Positions 21,255-28,617 of a stretch of DNA of 64,000 nucleotides are shown here, one piece after another; positions within the stretch are counted from its first letter, which is position 1; every line of letters starts with the position of its first letter. Origin of the DNA: Ruminococcus flavefaciens (GTDB lineage Bacteria; Bacillota; Clostridia; Oscillospirales; Ruminococcaceae); the NCBI GenBank assembly GCA_002310115.1, contig DBYI01000085.1, positions 1-64,000 of the forward strand, in the 5' to 3' direction. Position numbers and translations under genes: made by a program. The notes beneath the pieces were generated by a model that made no database searches, was not told where the DNA came from, and was given only the letters and a program-made list of their open reading frames with translations.

Positions 21255-21282
21255 CAGCTCCCGCGAGGGAGCTGCTTCTTTC
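21255..21282. terminator. Terminator hairpin, repeat family copy 5
   Basis: CAGCTCCC (21255-21262), loop GCGA and GGGAGCTG (21267-21274) are followed by CTTCTTTC. It opens scar module E, which runs to the tRNA-Ser gene. Confidence 0.7.
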
Positions 21283-21403
21283 ATAACATTATATCGCCTT
21301 TTCTTCGTGTGAATTTCGTGTGAATTCGTGTGAAAAACGCCTGTTTTTTCTTCACACGAATCTGCAAAAATGCATTTAAAACTGTTTTCTACAGGCAAGA
21401 GAA
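21275..21403 (-). repeat. Scar module E: integrase-tail-like sequence beside tRNA-Ser
   Basis: Read on the minus strand, the segment between the tRNA-Ser terminator and the family hairpin is an open tail (LNAFLQIRVKKKQAFF... ending in a stop). Its start corresponds to the tails in scar A (LNAFLRSHVKKNS) and scar B1 (LNTFLQAYI). Repeated TTCACACGAA units follow. The 3' ends of tyrosine integrase genes often abut tRNA attachment sites, so I suspect such a source, but no catalytic residue survives. Confidence 0.45.
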
Positions 21404-21441
21404 AAGCCTGTATTTCGGTGTTTTCCTCGAAATACAGGCTT
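21404..21441 (-). terminator. Terminator of the tRNA-Leu-tRNA-Ser transcript
   Basis: A 14-bp stem (AAGCCTGTATTTCG with CGAAATACAGGCTT) lies 12 bases after the tRNA-Ser 3' end and, on the minus strand, is followed by TTCTC. The copy at 4694-4730 has a different stem sequence that still pairs. Confidence 0.8.
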
Positions 21442-21452
21442 CTTTAAAAGAG

Positions 21453-21541
21453 CGGACAGAGAGGGATTCGAACCCTCGATACGCTATTAACGTATACACG
21501 AGTTCCAGTCGTGCGCCTTAGACCAGCTCAGCCATCTGTCC
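21453..21541 (-). tRNA. tRNA-Ser (anticodon GGA)
   Basis: An 89-nt class II tRNA with acceptor stem GGACAGA/TCTGTCC and discriminator G, a D arm with GCTGAG, anticodon loop CTGGAAC giving GGA, a long variable arm (GTATACGTTAATAGCGTATC) and T loop GGTTCGAATCC. CCA is not encoded. The anticodon-stem closing pair is a C-C mismatch, as occurs in other bacterial tRNA-Ser(GGA). Its 3' end is the apparent integration target for the islands to the left. Confidence 0.95.
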
Positions 21542-21544
21542 ATT

Positions 21545-21629
21545 TGGTGCGAGTAATGGGACTTGAACCCATACGTCTGTCGACACACGCCCCTCAAACG
21601 TGCCTGTCTGCCAATTCCAGCACACTCGC
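21545..21629 (-). tRNA. tRNA-Leu (anticodon GAG)
   Basis: A class II tRNA with acceptor GCGAGTG/TACTCGC, discriminator A and an encoded CCA (complement of 21545-21547). Anticodon arm CACGT-TTGAGGG-GCGTG gives GAG, reading CUC/CUU. T loop is GGTTCAAGTCC. It is transcribed just ahead of tRNA-Ser, with 3 nt between them, so the two form one transcript. Confidence 0.95.
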
Positions 21630-21872
21630 AAAGTACTTTAATATTATACATCAAACCAAAATAAAAGTCAAGCATTTTTTTCAAAAAGACGATTATACCA
21701 ATAATACGCCACAAATCATTCAAAATAATATAAAATACTTATAACAAGACTAATAGTATTCAAACTACATAATATGCTTTTTTTCTACAAACTAAGCAAA
21801 AATACCTATTTGAATTATTGAATTATATGCTGTAAAATATAAATTGTAGAAATCACGAAAGGAGATTCAATT

Positions 21873-22631
21873 ATGGAAAACGAATCGATCAAAGTGCTGA
21901 TTGGAGATAATTCAGTATCAAACGGGGTCAAAGCAGCTGCATTATTAAAAGGATGCGGTATGATTGCATACACAAGGAAAATGGATGTCAAAACGATTTA
22001 TGAGTCTATTATAAATGACAAACCAGATGTTGTCATAACAGCATTGACAATGCATGATACTGATGCAATCATGCTTATAAAACAAATAAAGAAAGATCTT
22101 ACTAACGTTCCGGCTTTTATTGTAGTGTCAAATATACAAAACAGCTTTATTGAGCGTCAGGTACTCACTAACGGAGCTGACTACTTTATCTCAGAACCAT
22201 TTGATTTAAATGAACTTGTTTCAATAGTAAAATCTGTGTACAGGAAAACTGATTTAAGTTTATGTACAGATACTGAAATAATGGTAACTGAAATAATACA
22301 AAAGATAGGAGTTCCTGCACATATCAAGGGTTATTATTATCTTAGATCTGCAATAATCAATTCTATAAACAATAGTCAGCTTATGGGAAGTATTACGAAA
22401 CAATTATATCCATACGTTGCTCAGAAATATTCTACAACATCATCACGAGTAGAAAGAGCTATACGCCATGCCATCGAGATTGCATGGAATAAAGGGAAAA
22501 ATGAAATGATAAATAAATATTTTGGATATTCCTTAATTAACTTCCACGGACGTCCTACAAATTCAGAATTCATCGCACTTATATCAGATCAGATAAGATT
22601 AAGAATTAAATATATGGAACAAAACTGTTGA
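21873..22631 (+). CDS. spo0A: Spo0A-like response regulator with degenerate receiver
   Basis: A 252-residue protein with the Spo0A architecture. The C-terminal DNA-binding domain (about 140-250) is well kept: GVPAHIKGYYYLRSAI, YPYVAQKYSTTSSRVERAIRHAIEIAW and GRPTNSEFIALISDQIRL. The N-terminal receiver (1-120) keeps the acidic GDN but the phosphoacceptor region reads PDVVITALTM, with Ala/Thr where Spo0A has Asp (VLDIIM). The conserved Lys of the KPF motif is Glu (ISEPFD). Phosphorelay control is therefore probably lost or changed. AAAGGAGATT precedes the ATG. Confidence 0.9.
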   Translation: MENESIKVLIGDNSVSNGVKAAALLKGCGMIAYTRKMDVKTIYESIINDKPDVVITALTMHDTDAIMLIKQIKKDLTNVPAFIVVSNIQNSFIERQVLTNGADYFISEPFDLNELVSIVKSVYRKTDLSLCTDTEIMVTEIIQKIGVPAHIKGYYYLRSAIINSINNSQLMGSITKQLYPYVAQKYSTTSSRVERAIRHAIEIAWNKGKNEMINKYFGYSLINFHGRPTNSEFIALISDQIRLRIKYMEQNC

Positions 22632-22725
22632 TTCAAAAATATCCAAAATCCATTATAAAACATATACAGAACAAACTATTTATGAACCTCTCTAAACGGA
22701 AACAATACAACAACTCATGTCAATA

Positions 22726-22862
22726 CAAAAACCAAAAGCTGTATTCGCTCATGAATACAGCTTTCTGATTTGTCCTTTTTCTTACAAAGGAACTGCCTCA
22801 GTACGACAAGTGTGCAGACGCCGACCTAGGCTACGCTCAAATAATAACCCAATTATTATCGC
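22726..22862 (-). ncRNA. Candidate small RNA of about 137 nt, family unrecognised
   Basis: A complete transcription unit lies between the convergent spo0A and K+ channel genes. It has a perfect promoter (22869-22897) and a predicted start near 22862. A 5' hairpin (ATAATAA, 5 nt, TTATTAT) is followed by a G/C-richer core around AGCCTAGGTCGGCGTCTGCA, which stands out from the A/T-rich surroundings. A Rho-independent terminator (22735-22764) ends the unit. No ORF with a ribosome-binding site lies inside. It does not match 6S, SRP, tmRNA, RNase P or a riboswitch as I know them. Confidence 0.6.
22735..22764. terminator. Terminator of the small RNA (and of spo0A)
   Basis: AAAGCTGTATTC (22735-22746), loop GCTCAT and GAATACAGCTTT (22753-22764) form a 12-bp perfect stem. 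The minus strand continues TGGTTTTTG; the plus strand continues CTGATTTGTCCTTTTTC, so it can serve both directions. Confidence 0.85.
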
Positions 22863-22868
22863 ATAATT

Positions 22869-22897
22869 ATTATATCATTTAAAATCTCTCTTGTCAA
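22869..22897 (-). promoter_or_regulatory. Promoter of the candidate small RNA
   Basis: On the minus strand TTGACA (22892-22897) and TATAAT (22869-22874) are both perfect and 17 nt apart. The promoter lies just past the stop of the K+ channel gene and points away from it, so it cannot serve that gene. Confidence 0.82.
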
Positions 22898-22956
22898 TAA
22901 AACGAGAAGTATTTATACAAGTCAAACAAATTTGATAGATGATTTTCTCACTGTTA

Positions 22957-23934
22957 TTACCCCGTTTTTAAGATCTTATCGGTTTTAACTATAATGATAT
23001 CATTTTTTTTGAGTTTTAGCAGTTCATTTGGTACTATAGTCATTTCTCCGCGAAGTATAACAAGAATACGAATATTGTAGTTTGAGCCAACATCTCCAAC
23101 AGTCATCCCTTTGAAATTGCTCTTATCATCGACGAGTATTTCGCCCACTTCTTTTATATCACTAAATCTTACATCGGAATACTGCTTTTGTGTATACTGC
23201 TCAACAAATCCAGCACTGATGATACCTGTAGGTATAGCAACCACTCCAACACCAAGAAAAGCAATGATTATGGCCATGATCTTGCCTATAACTGTAATTG
23301 GATAGATATCTCCGTAACCTACAGTTAGCAGAGTTGAAACACTCCACCAAATTCCTGAAAACGCATTTCTGAAAGCTTCAGGCTGAGCTTCATGCTCCGC
23401 ACTGTAAATACCTAGAGAAGAAGCAAACATTAAAACTATAATAATGAAAACCGATGAAATTATCTGATTTCTTTTCTCAATAAGTACAGATGTAATTATA
23501 TGGAATGAATCATAATGAGCATTTACTCTGAAAAGATGAAGTATCCTCACTACTCTTAACATTCTGAAAGCTATAAATCCGTTAAGGAAAAAGAATGGAA
23601 GTATTGTTAAAAGGTCAATTATTCCGTCAAAAGAATGCAGAAATCTCACCTGTGCCCAGATGCCTTTTTTATTCGGATATAGATAACATGCTGTCCATAT
23701 TCGCAGGATATATTCAACACAAAAAAACGAAACTGTTACAGCCTCCACCACTTTAAACAACGGATTGAATCTTGCAAGCTCCTCAAATGTCTCGAGGAAG
23801 ACCGTAAGTATATTCAGTATTATTATAATAACAATAAGCCAGTCGAATGAACGGCTTATAAAATCATTCTTGTTGCCTATCTGAATGATATCAAATATAC
23901 GCTTTTTTATTGTATTTTTACTGCTTTCAGTCAA
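22957..23934 (-). CDS. Voltage-gated-type potassium channel with TrkA-C-like domain
   Basis: A 325-residue membrane protein with the six-helix Kv layout. S1 spans about 31-48 and S2-S3 about 64-118. S4 carries regularly spaced Arg (FRMLRVVRILHLFRV, 123-137), and the pore has the selectivity filter TVGYGD (204-209) before S6. A cytosolic C-terminus (about 255-325) looks like a TrkA-C regulatory domain (GMTVGDVGSNYNIRILVILR, then LKKNDIIIV). It probably carries K+ efflux or sets the membrane potential. It is last in the sfsA-dgt-channel cluster and overlaps dgt by 8 nt. Confidence 0.92.
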   Translation of the reverse strand: MTESSKNTIKKRIFDIIQIGNKNDFISRSFDWLIVIIIILNILTVFLETFEELARFNPLFKVVEAVTVSFFCVEYILRIWTACYLYPNKKGIWAQVRFLHSFDGIIDLLTILPFFFLNGFIAFRMLRVVRILHLFRVNAHYDSFHIITSVLIEKRNQIISSVFIIIVLMFASSLGIYSAEHEAQPEAFRNAFSGIWWSVSTLLTVGYGDIYPITVIGKIMAIIIAFLGVGVVAIPTGIISAGFVEQYTQKQYSDVRFSDIKEVGEILVDDKSNFKGMTVGDVGSNYNIRILVILRGEMTIVPNELLKLKKNDIIIVKTDKILKTG

Positions 23935-25348
23935 TTCCGCTCAACTCCGTATAAAGTTTTTTAGCATAGCCATCTGTCATTCCACAGATATAATCCGTAA
24001 CAAGCATAAGCCTCAAGTAAAGCTTTTCTTCTTCACTTTTCCCCTTAGAGCTTATTTTATATGCTCTGATATAATTTTCAGAAATAAGGCTCATTATTCT
24101 CTTTTCTATAAAAGAATTCCCATATTCCGTATCATAAACCACAACATCTGGTGTTATTTTATTCAAAAGGAACTCATACATTTCACCTGCATCAATTTCA
24201 AGAGAATATATCTCTTTTGAACAAAAAACAAAACGGTACGCCAAATCACCAAGAGCAAATGCAATAGTATCAGCATCAGAAACAGTCAAAAGATCCTTTG
24301 GGAACGTTCCTGCCATTATATGTTTATAATTCTCAATAAATGAAGATGCCGCACATCTAAGCAATACACTTTGAACATATATTATCCATCGTTGTATAGC
24401 ATTATGCTCAGGAGAATAAACGTTCTTTTCAACAGCCTGCTCAAAATAATACTTAAGCTTTCCAAGCATATTCTCAAAAACTATCTTTTCGTTTTCATTA
24501 CATTTTTGTATATATGTATTTTCCAGCTCGTACATAAGCCTTGAATATGTTATAAAACCTTTTTTCACAGCATCCTCAATGTCAGCCGTTTTATATGCGA
24601 TATCATCCGCAGCTTCTAGAAGAAACGTAAGGGGATGCCTACAATCACCAGCCCCAGTACTACTTACAATATCCTCGAATATTTCTCTGTCGGCATAATA
24701 ATACCCCATTTTCTTGTATTTAATATTATTGCTTTTCTTATTTATTGCAGTTGATGGAATAGGATATTTTATAATAGTATTCAGCAGACCATAAGTAAGA
24801 TTCATTCCGTTCTCATCAACAAGAAAATGTAGCTTTGTAAGTAATCTAAGAGCCTGTGCATTACCCTCAAAATTATACATATCTGCACACATCTGAAAGT
24901 TAAGGATATCATTAAGCTTTTTTCCACCGAGTTCCAACTTCGGAAGATTTCTAATAAACCAGTCACGCACATAATCCTCCCCGAAGTGACCGAAAGGTGG
25001 ATTTCCTATATCGTGTATTAGTCCAGCACATTCAAGAATACTATTAATTTTCTCGATATCCTGCTCTTTCAACTCATTATCTATACTCTCGCTCACTATC
25101 CTGCGAAATACCATCTGCCCAAGCGACTTTGCAAAAGACGAAACCTCAAGTGAATGAGTAAGACGAGTGCGAACAAAATCTCCTCTGTCTAGAGGAAATA
25201 CCTGTGTTTTGTCTTGCAAACGTCTGAAAGAAGCACTTCCTATTATCCTATGATAGTCTCTCTGAAATTCGTTACGAGGATCGTTAATGACTGAAGTAGT
25301 TGATAAACCTCTGCGTCTTTTCTCACACAATAATTTACTCCAATTCAT
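23927..25348 (-). CDS. dgt: Deoxyguanosinetriphosphate triphosphohydrolase (dNTPase)
   Basis: A 473-residue HD-domain enzyme that removes triphosphate from dGTP and related dNTPs. Visible motifs are RRLQDKTQVFPL, RTRLTHSLEVSSFAKSLG (first metal His), GLIHDIGNPPFGHFGE (the HD pair with the signature GNPPFGH) and EAADDIAYKTADIEDAVKKG (later metal Asp). I start at the ATG at 25348 because GGAGGAG lies 3-10 nt upstream; an in-frame start 8 codons earlier lies inside sfsA. Its start overlaps sfsA by 14 nt, so the two are coupled. Confidence 0.94.
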   Translation of the reverse strand: MNWSKLLCEKRRRGLSTTSVINDPRNEFQRDYHRIIGSASFRRLQDKTQVFPLDRGDFVRTRLTHSLEVSSFAKSLGQMVFRRIVSESIDNELKEQDIEKINSILECAGLIHDIGNPPFGHFGEDYVRDWFIRNLPKLELGGKKLNDILNFQMCADMYNFEGNAQALRLLTKLHFLVDENGMNLTYGLLNTIIKYPIPSTAINKKSNNIKYKKMGYYYADREIFEDIVSSTGAGDCRHPLTFLLEAADDIAYKTADIEDAVKKGFITYSRLMYELENTYIQKCNENEKIVFENMLGKLKYYFEQAVEKNVYSPEHNAIQRWIIYVQSVLLRCAASSFIENYKHIMAGTFPKDLLTVSDADTIAFALGDLAYRFVFCSKEIYSLEIDAGEMYEFLLNKITPDVVVYDTEYGNSFIEKRIMSLISENYIRAYKISSKGKSEEEKLYLRLMLVTDYICGMTDGYAKKLYTELSGID

Positions 25349-26051
25349 GCTTCTCCTCCATATCAATAACAATCGGTTTATCTATGGTTATGCTGTCAGG
25401 CAAAACAATACAATCATATGCAAGTATTGACACGCCTGCTTCGCGCGCCCTTCTTAACGCATCTCCAAATGCCCTGTGAGTATAATCGTTTGGTCGAAAT
25501 ATCTTTATATTCTTCATCTGTATAACAAAGAGGATATACGCACCATATCCACATTTATGAGCCTCAATAAGCTCGTTTACGTGTTTTAATCCCCTCTCGG
25601 TTGGTGCGTCTGGGAACAACGAAACCCCATCACGCTCGAGAGTAACTCCCTTGACTTCGAGAAATGAAATTTTGCCTTTGTCAGATATCATAAAGTCGAA
25701 ACGAGAAGCTCCGAATACAAATTCGCGCCTAATTACTGCATCTTTAGTGAAAAGCTCCCCCTTTTTTAGCCATTCCTCAGTAGCAGCATTTGGTATCTGC
25801 GAATCAATATTGATTAAAAGATGACTTTTGCTTTTCCGGGGCTTTTCAACCGCAACAATGTCATATTTGGTTTTTCGCTGATGGTTATCCGATTTCTCAA
25901 GATACACTGTACAGCCTTTTACTAATAGTTCACTGCATCGTCCAGTATTCTTCACATGAACAGTTTCTCTGCAACCATCAATTAGAACATTAGCTATGAA
26001 TCTATTTGGACGATCTATGAACTCTCCTTTTATTATATTATTATACAACAT
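25335..26051 (-). CDS. sfsA: SfsA-family protein (sugar fermentation stimulation protein)
   Basis: A 238-residue SfsA protein with an N-terminal OB-like segment (RPNRFIANVLIDG, VKNTGRCSELLVKGC) and a nuclease-like core with conserved RFDFMISDKGKISFLEVKGVTL and FPDAPTERGLKHVNELIE. The D-ExK-like residues in the core suggest a nuclease-fold nucleic-acid-binding protein. In E. coli SfsA was linked to maltose gene expression; its role in Firmicutes is not established. It is the first gene of the cluster with dgt and the channel. Confidence 0.93.
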   Translation of the reverse strand: MLYNNIIKGEFIDRPNRFIANVLIDGCRETVHVKNTGRCSELLVKGCTVYLEKSDNHQRKTKYDIVAVEKPRKSKSHLLINIDSQIPNAATEEWLKKGELFTKDAVIRREFVFGASRFDFMISDKGKISFLEVKGVTLERDGVSLFPDAPTERGLKHVNELIEAHKCGYGAYILFVIQMKNIKIFRPNDYTHRAFGDALRRAREAGVSILAYDCIVLPDSITIDKPIVIDMEEKHELE

Positions 26052-26078
26052 GATTTTTACCGTGATAATTATTGCATA

Positions 26079-26867
26079 TTACTTAAATATGCTATCATTT
26101 TCAGTTTTTTTCTTATTTCCATTTTCCTCGAGCACTTTAAGATAGTGCATTTCCCTGTATTTTTTAGGAGTTATCCCATTTACTTTTCTGAAAACGCTTA
26201 TAAAGGCGCTCTGTGAAGAAAAGCCAAGTGCAAGAGAAATATCGAGACATGAAAACTCTGAATCTGTCAAAAGATTTTCTGCCGTTGTTATTCTAGCTTT
26301 GATTATGAACGACTTTATACTCATGCCCGTTTCCTTTGAGAAAAGCTTCGATAAATATGAAGAATTTAGTCCAACATGATCAGCAAGAAGTTTCAGAGTA
26401 AGCTCCTCATGAAGATGTTCGTAGATATAATCAATGCATTTACGAACATGAAGTGAAATAACATTTTCCTTTTTCAAAGTTTTCATACGTTCTGCAAAAT
26501 CCAGTTGCATCTCAAGAAAAAGATCAATAATCATATCTACATCATTAAGTTTGTCCGCTCTCTGTATATAAATATCTCCGAGAGTATAGGCCGCGTCATG
26601 CCCGAGTCCACCCTCGATGCAAAAACGTGCCACAAGAGCGACAGATGTAACGAAATGATACATTATGTTTCTAACAGGATCTTCCGATAAAGTCCCCTTT
26701 CCATCAAAAAAATTCTTTCTTATCCTATTAAAACTAGATTTGACGGCTTCCGTATCACCTGCTCTTATCGACCTGTATAAATTAAGCTCACGCTCAAAAG
26801 GACTTCTTGTAAATCCGTAATTTCTCTGTATATAAAGCCTGTAATTCAAATCACGATCCGTTTTCAT
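26079..26867 (-). CDS. AraC-family transcriptional regulator
   Basis: A 262-residue regulator with a C-terminal AraC double HTH (about 150-250): LTLKLLADHVGLNSSYLSKLF, IKARITTAENLL, and DISLALGFSSQSAFISVFRKV followed by GITPKKYRE. The N-terminal half (1-140) is helical, without a recognisable sugar-binding cupin. The ATG at 26867 is chosen for its AGAGGTGAG site; the frame extends 19 codons upstream without support. It is divergent from the MATE gene (157 nt between starts), so it may control that pump; that is inferred. Confidence 0.9.
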   Translation of the reverse strand: MKTDRDLNYRLYIQRNYGFTRSPFERELNLYRSIRAGDTEAVKSSFNRIRKNFFDGKGTLSEDPVRNIMYHFVTSVALVARFCIEGGLGHDAAYTLGDIYIQRADKLNDVDMIIDLFLEMQLDFAERMKTLKKENVISLHVRKCIDYIYEHLHEELTLKLLADHVGLNSSYLSKLFSKETGMSIKSFIIKARITTAENLLTDSEFSCLDISLALGFSSQSAFISVFRKVNGITPKKYREMHYLKVLEENGNKKKTENDSIFK

Positions 26868-27024
26868 AAACTCACCTCTTTTTGTCGTTTTACCATAAAT
26901 TGTTATATTTCTATTATAGCCCATTTTTGATAAAAAAGCAATAATTATGATATAATTTCTTACTGCAATTGATTATAATAAACACAACAAAGCCAATAAC
27001 GCGACGTTTTAAGGAGGTGTCTTT

Positions 27025-28389
27025 ATGGCAAAGGCAAATGATCTTACAAACGGAAAGGTCTCCTCACTTATACTTAAATTTTACTTCCCAATGTTGCTGA
27101 CAAATATGCTCCAACAGATGTATAATATCGTAGATACTGCCATTGTCGGTAAGGGGCTTGGTGACAATGCCCTAGCAGCTGTAGGAAATATTGGTTCACT
27201 TACTTTCCTTATATTCGGATTTTCTATGGGACTCGCGAACGGGTTTTCAGTAATAACTGCTCAGAGTTTCGGAGCAAAGAACTATTCAAAGCTTAGGCGC
27301 TCTGTAGCATCTTCTATTCTTCTTTGCATTATTATTGCATTAGTACTCACAGCATTCAGTACTTCTTTTTTAAAACCAATACTACTCTTGCTTCGCACAG
27401 ATAAAGCAATAATACATGACGGACTTATCTACGGATATTGCATTTTCGGCGGACTTATTGCAACTATCGCTTATAATCTAAGCTCTTGTATACTAAGAGC
27501 CTTAGGCGATAGTAAAACTCCTTTCATTGCCATTATAATATCAACTGTTGTAAATATCTTTCTCGACACGTTTTTTATCTTCATTCTGAAAACAGGAGTT
27601 GAAGGAGCAGCTGCTGCTACTATTTTCTCACAGATAGTATCAGCTTTTATATGCTGGCTCAAAATACGCAAAATAGACGTTCTAAAAATTGGGAAAGAAG
27701 ATTTCCGTGGTAACGGCACTCTACATATAGAGCTTTTCAAAAACGGACTCCCAATGGCACTGATGAACTCTATTACAGCCATAGGATGCATGGTCATTCA
27801 GTATTATATCAATGGTCTGGGAGTTGCCTATACTACAGTGTATTCCGCTTGCAGTAAATTCAACAATTTATTTATGCAACCGGCATGTACTGCAGGATTT
27901 GCAATGTCAGCATTCACAAGTCAGAATTTTGGAGCAAAAAAATACTCCCGTATTCGTGAAGGACTGCACGTTTGCCTAGCAATTGCAACGGTTTCCTACA
28001 TTATTTTCGGTTCGATAATGATATTCTGGCCTACCAAGCTAGCTGGAATAATGATAAGCGGAACCGAAACAATAGCTATCTCCAAAACTTATCTCCCGAT
28101 ATGTGGAGTATGCCTTATCGGAGTAGATTACCTCTTTATATTCAGAAATGGTTGTCAAGGATTCGGAAAACCTCTTGTACCAATGATATCAGGTATTCTA
28201 GAAATGGCTCTGAGAATTGGTGTTATAGCACTTTTTCTTCCAGTTATCGGCTTCAGTGCAACAGCCTATGCCGAGGCTTCTGCTTGGATAGGCGCACTGT
28301 TACTTAATGCAATCGCTTTCGAACGCGCATTAAAAAGCTGTCTTAAAGAGCCTCTTATAAAGCATAAACAAATAAACTCCTTAGCTTGA
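27025..28389 (+). CDS. MATE-family multidrug efflux transporter
   Basis: A 454-residue integral membrane protein with twelve hydrophobic helices in two homologous halves (first half starting LILKFYFPMLLTNMLQQMYNIVDTAIVG, second LFKNGLPMALMNSITAIGC). MATE transporters export cationic drugs or metabolites using Na+ or H+ gradients. GGAGGTG lies 8 nt before the ATG. It is divergent from the AraC regulator and is closed by the strong terminator at 28432. Confidence 0.93.
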   Translation: MAKANDLTNGKVSSLILKFYFPMLLTNMLQQMYNIVDTAIVGKGLGDNALAAVGNIGSLTFLIFGFSMGLANGFSVITAQSFGAKNYSKLRRSVASSILLCIIIALVLTAFSTSFLKPILLLLRTDKAIIHDGLIYGYCIFGGLIATIAYNLSSCILRALGDSKTPFIAIIISTVVNIFLDTFFIFILKTGVEGAAAATIFSQIVSAFICWLKIRKIDVLKIGKEDFRGNGTLHIELFKNGLPMALMNSITAIGCMVIQYYINGLGVAYTTVYSACSKFNNLFMQPACTAGFAMSAFTSQNFGAKKYSRIREGLHVCLAIATVSYIIFGSIMIFWPTKLAGIMISGTETIAISKTYLPICGVCLIGVDYLFIFRNGCQGFGKPLVPMISGILEMALRIGVIALFLPVIGFSATAYAEASAWIGALLLNAIAFERALKSCLKEPLIKHKQINSLA

Positions 28390-28431
28390 TTCTGACTGAT
28401 ACGCAGTCATTTATATATCATCCTCACCTCC

Positions 28432-28468
28432 GCTGTCTGCCATTCTCTCGCAGGCAGCATTTTTTTTG
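28432..28468 (+). terminator. Terminator of the MATE gene
   Basis: GCTGTCTGC (28432-28440) pairs with GCAGGCAGC (28450-28458), with one G-T pair, followed by A and eight T. Confidence 0.88.
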
Positions 28469-28476
28469 CAAAAAAT

Positions 28477-28496
28477 AGCCCTCATGTGAGGGCTAA
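28477..28496 (-). terminator. Terminator of the sigma/anti-sigma operon
   Basis: TAGCCCTCA and TGAGGGCTA are separated by two bases; on the minus strand TTTTTTG follows. It lies 121 nt past the stop of the anti-sigma-like gene. Confidence 0.78.
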
Positions 28497-28617
28497 ATCA
28501 ATTTAGAAATATGTTTCATTTTTTATACTGTACCTATTACCACAAATAATAATGATAAATCATAACTCTGTTCAGTTCATACACCTATTCCACACTTTTA
28601 GCTATGTTTTAACTGCA

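Noticed and set aside
21330..21521. Plus-strand frame reading RDSNPRYAINVY
   Set aside because: This is a known artefact of translating the complement of a tRNA-Ser gene; the tRNA on the minus strand explains it.
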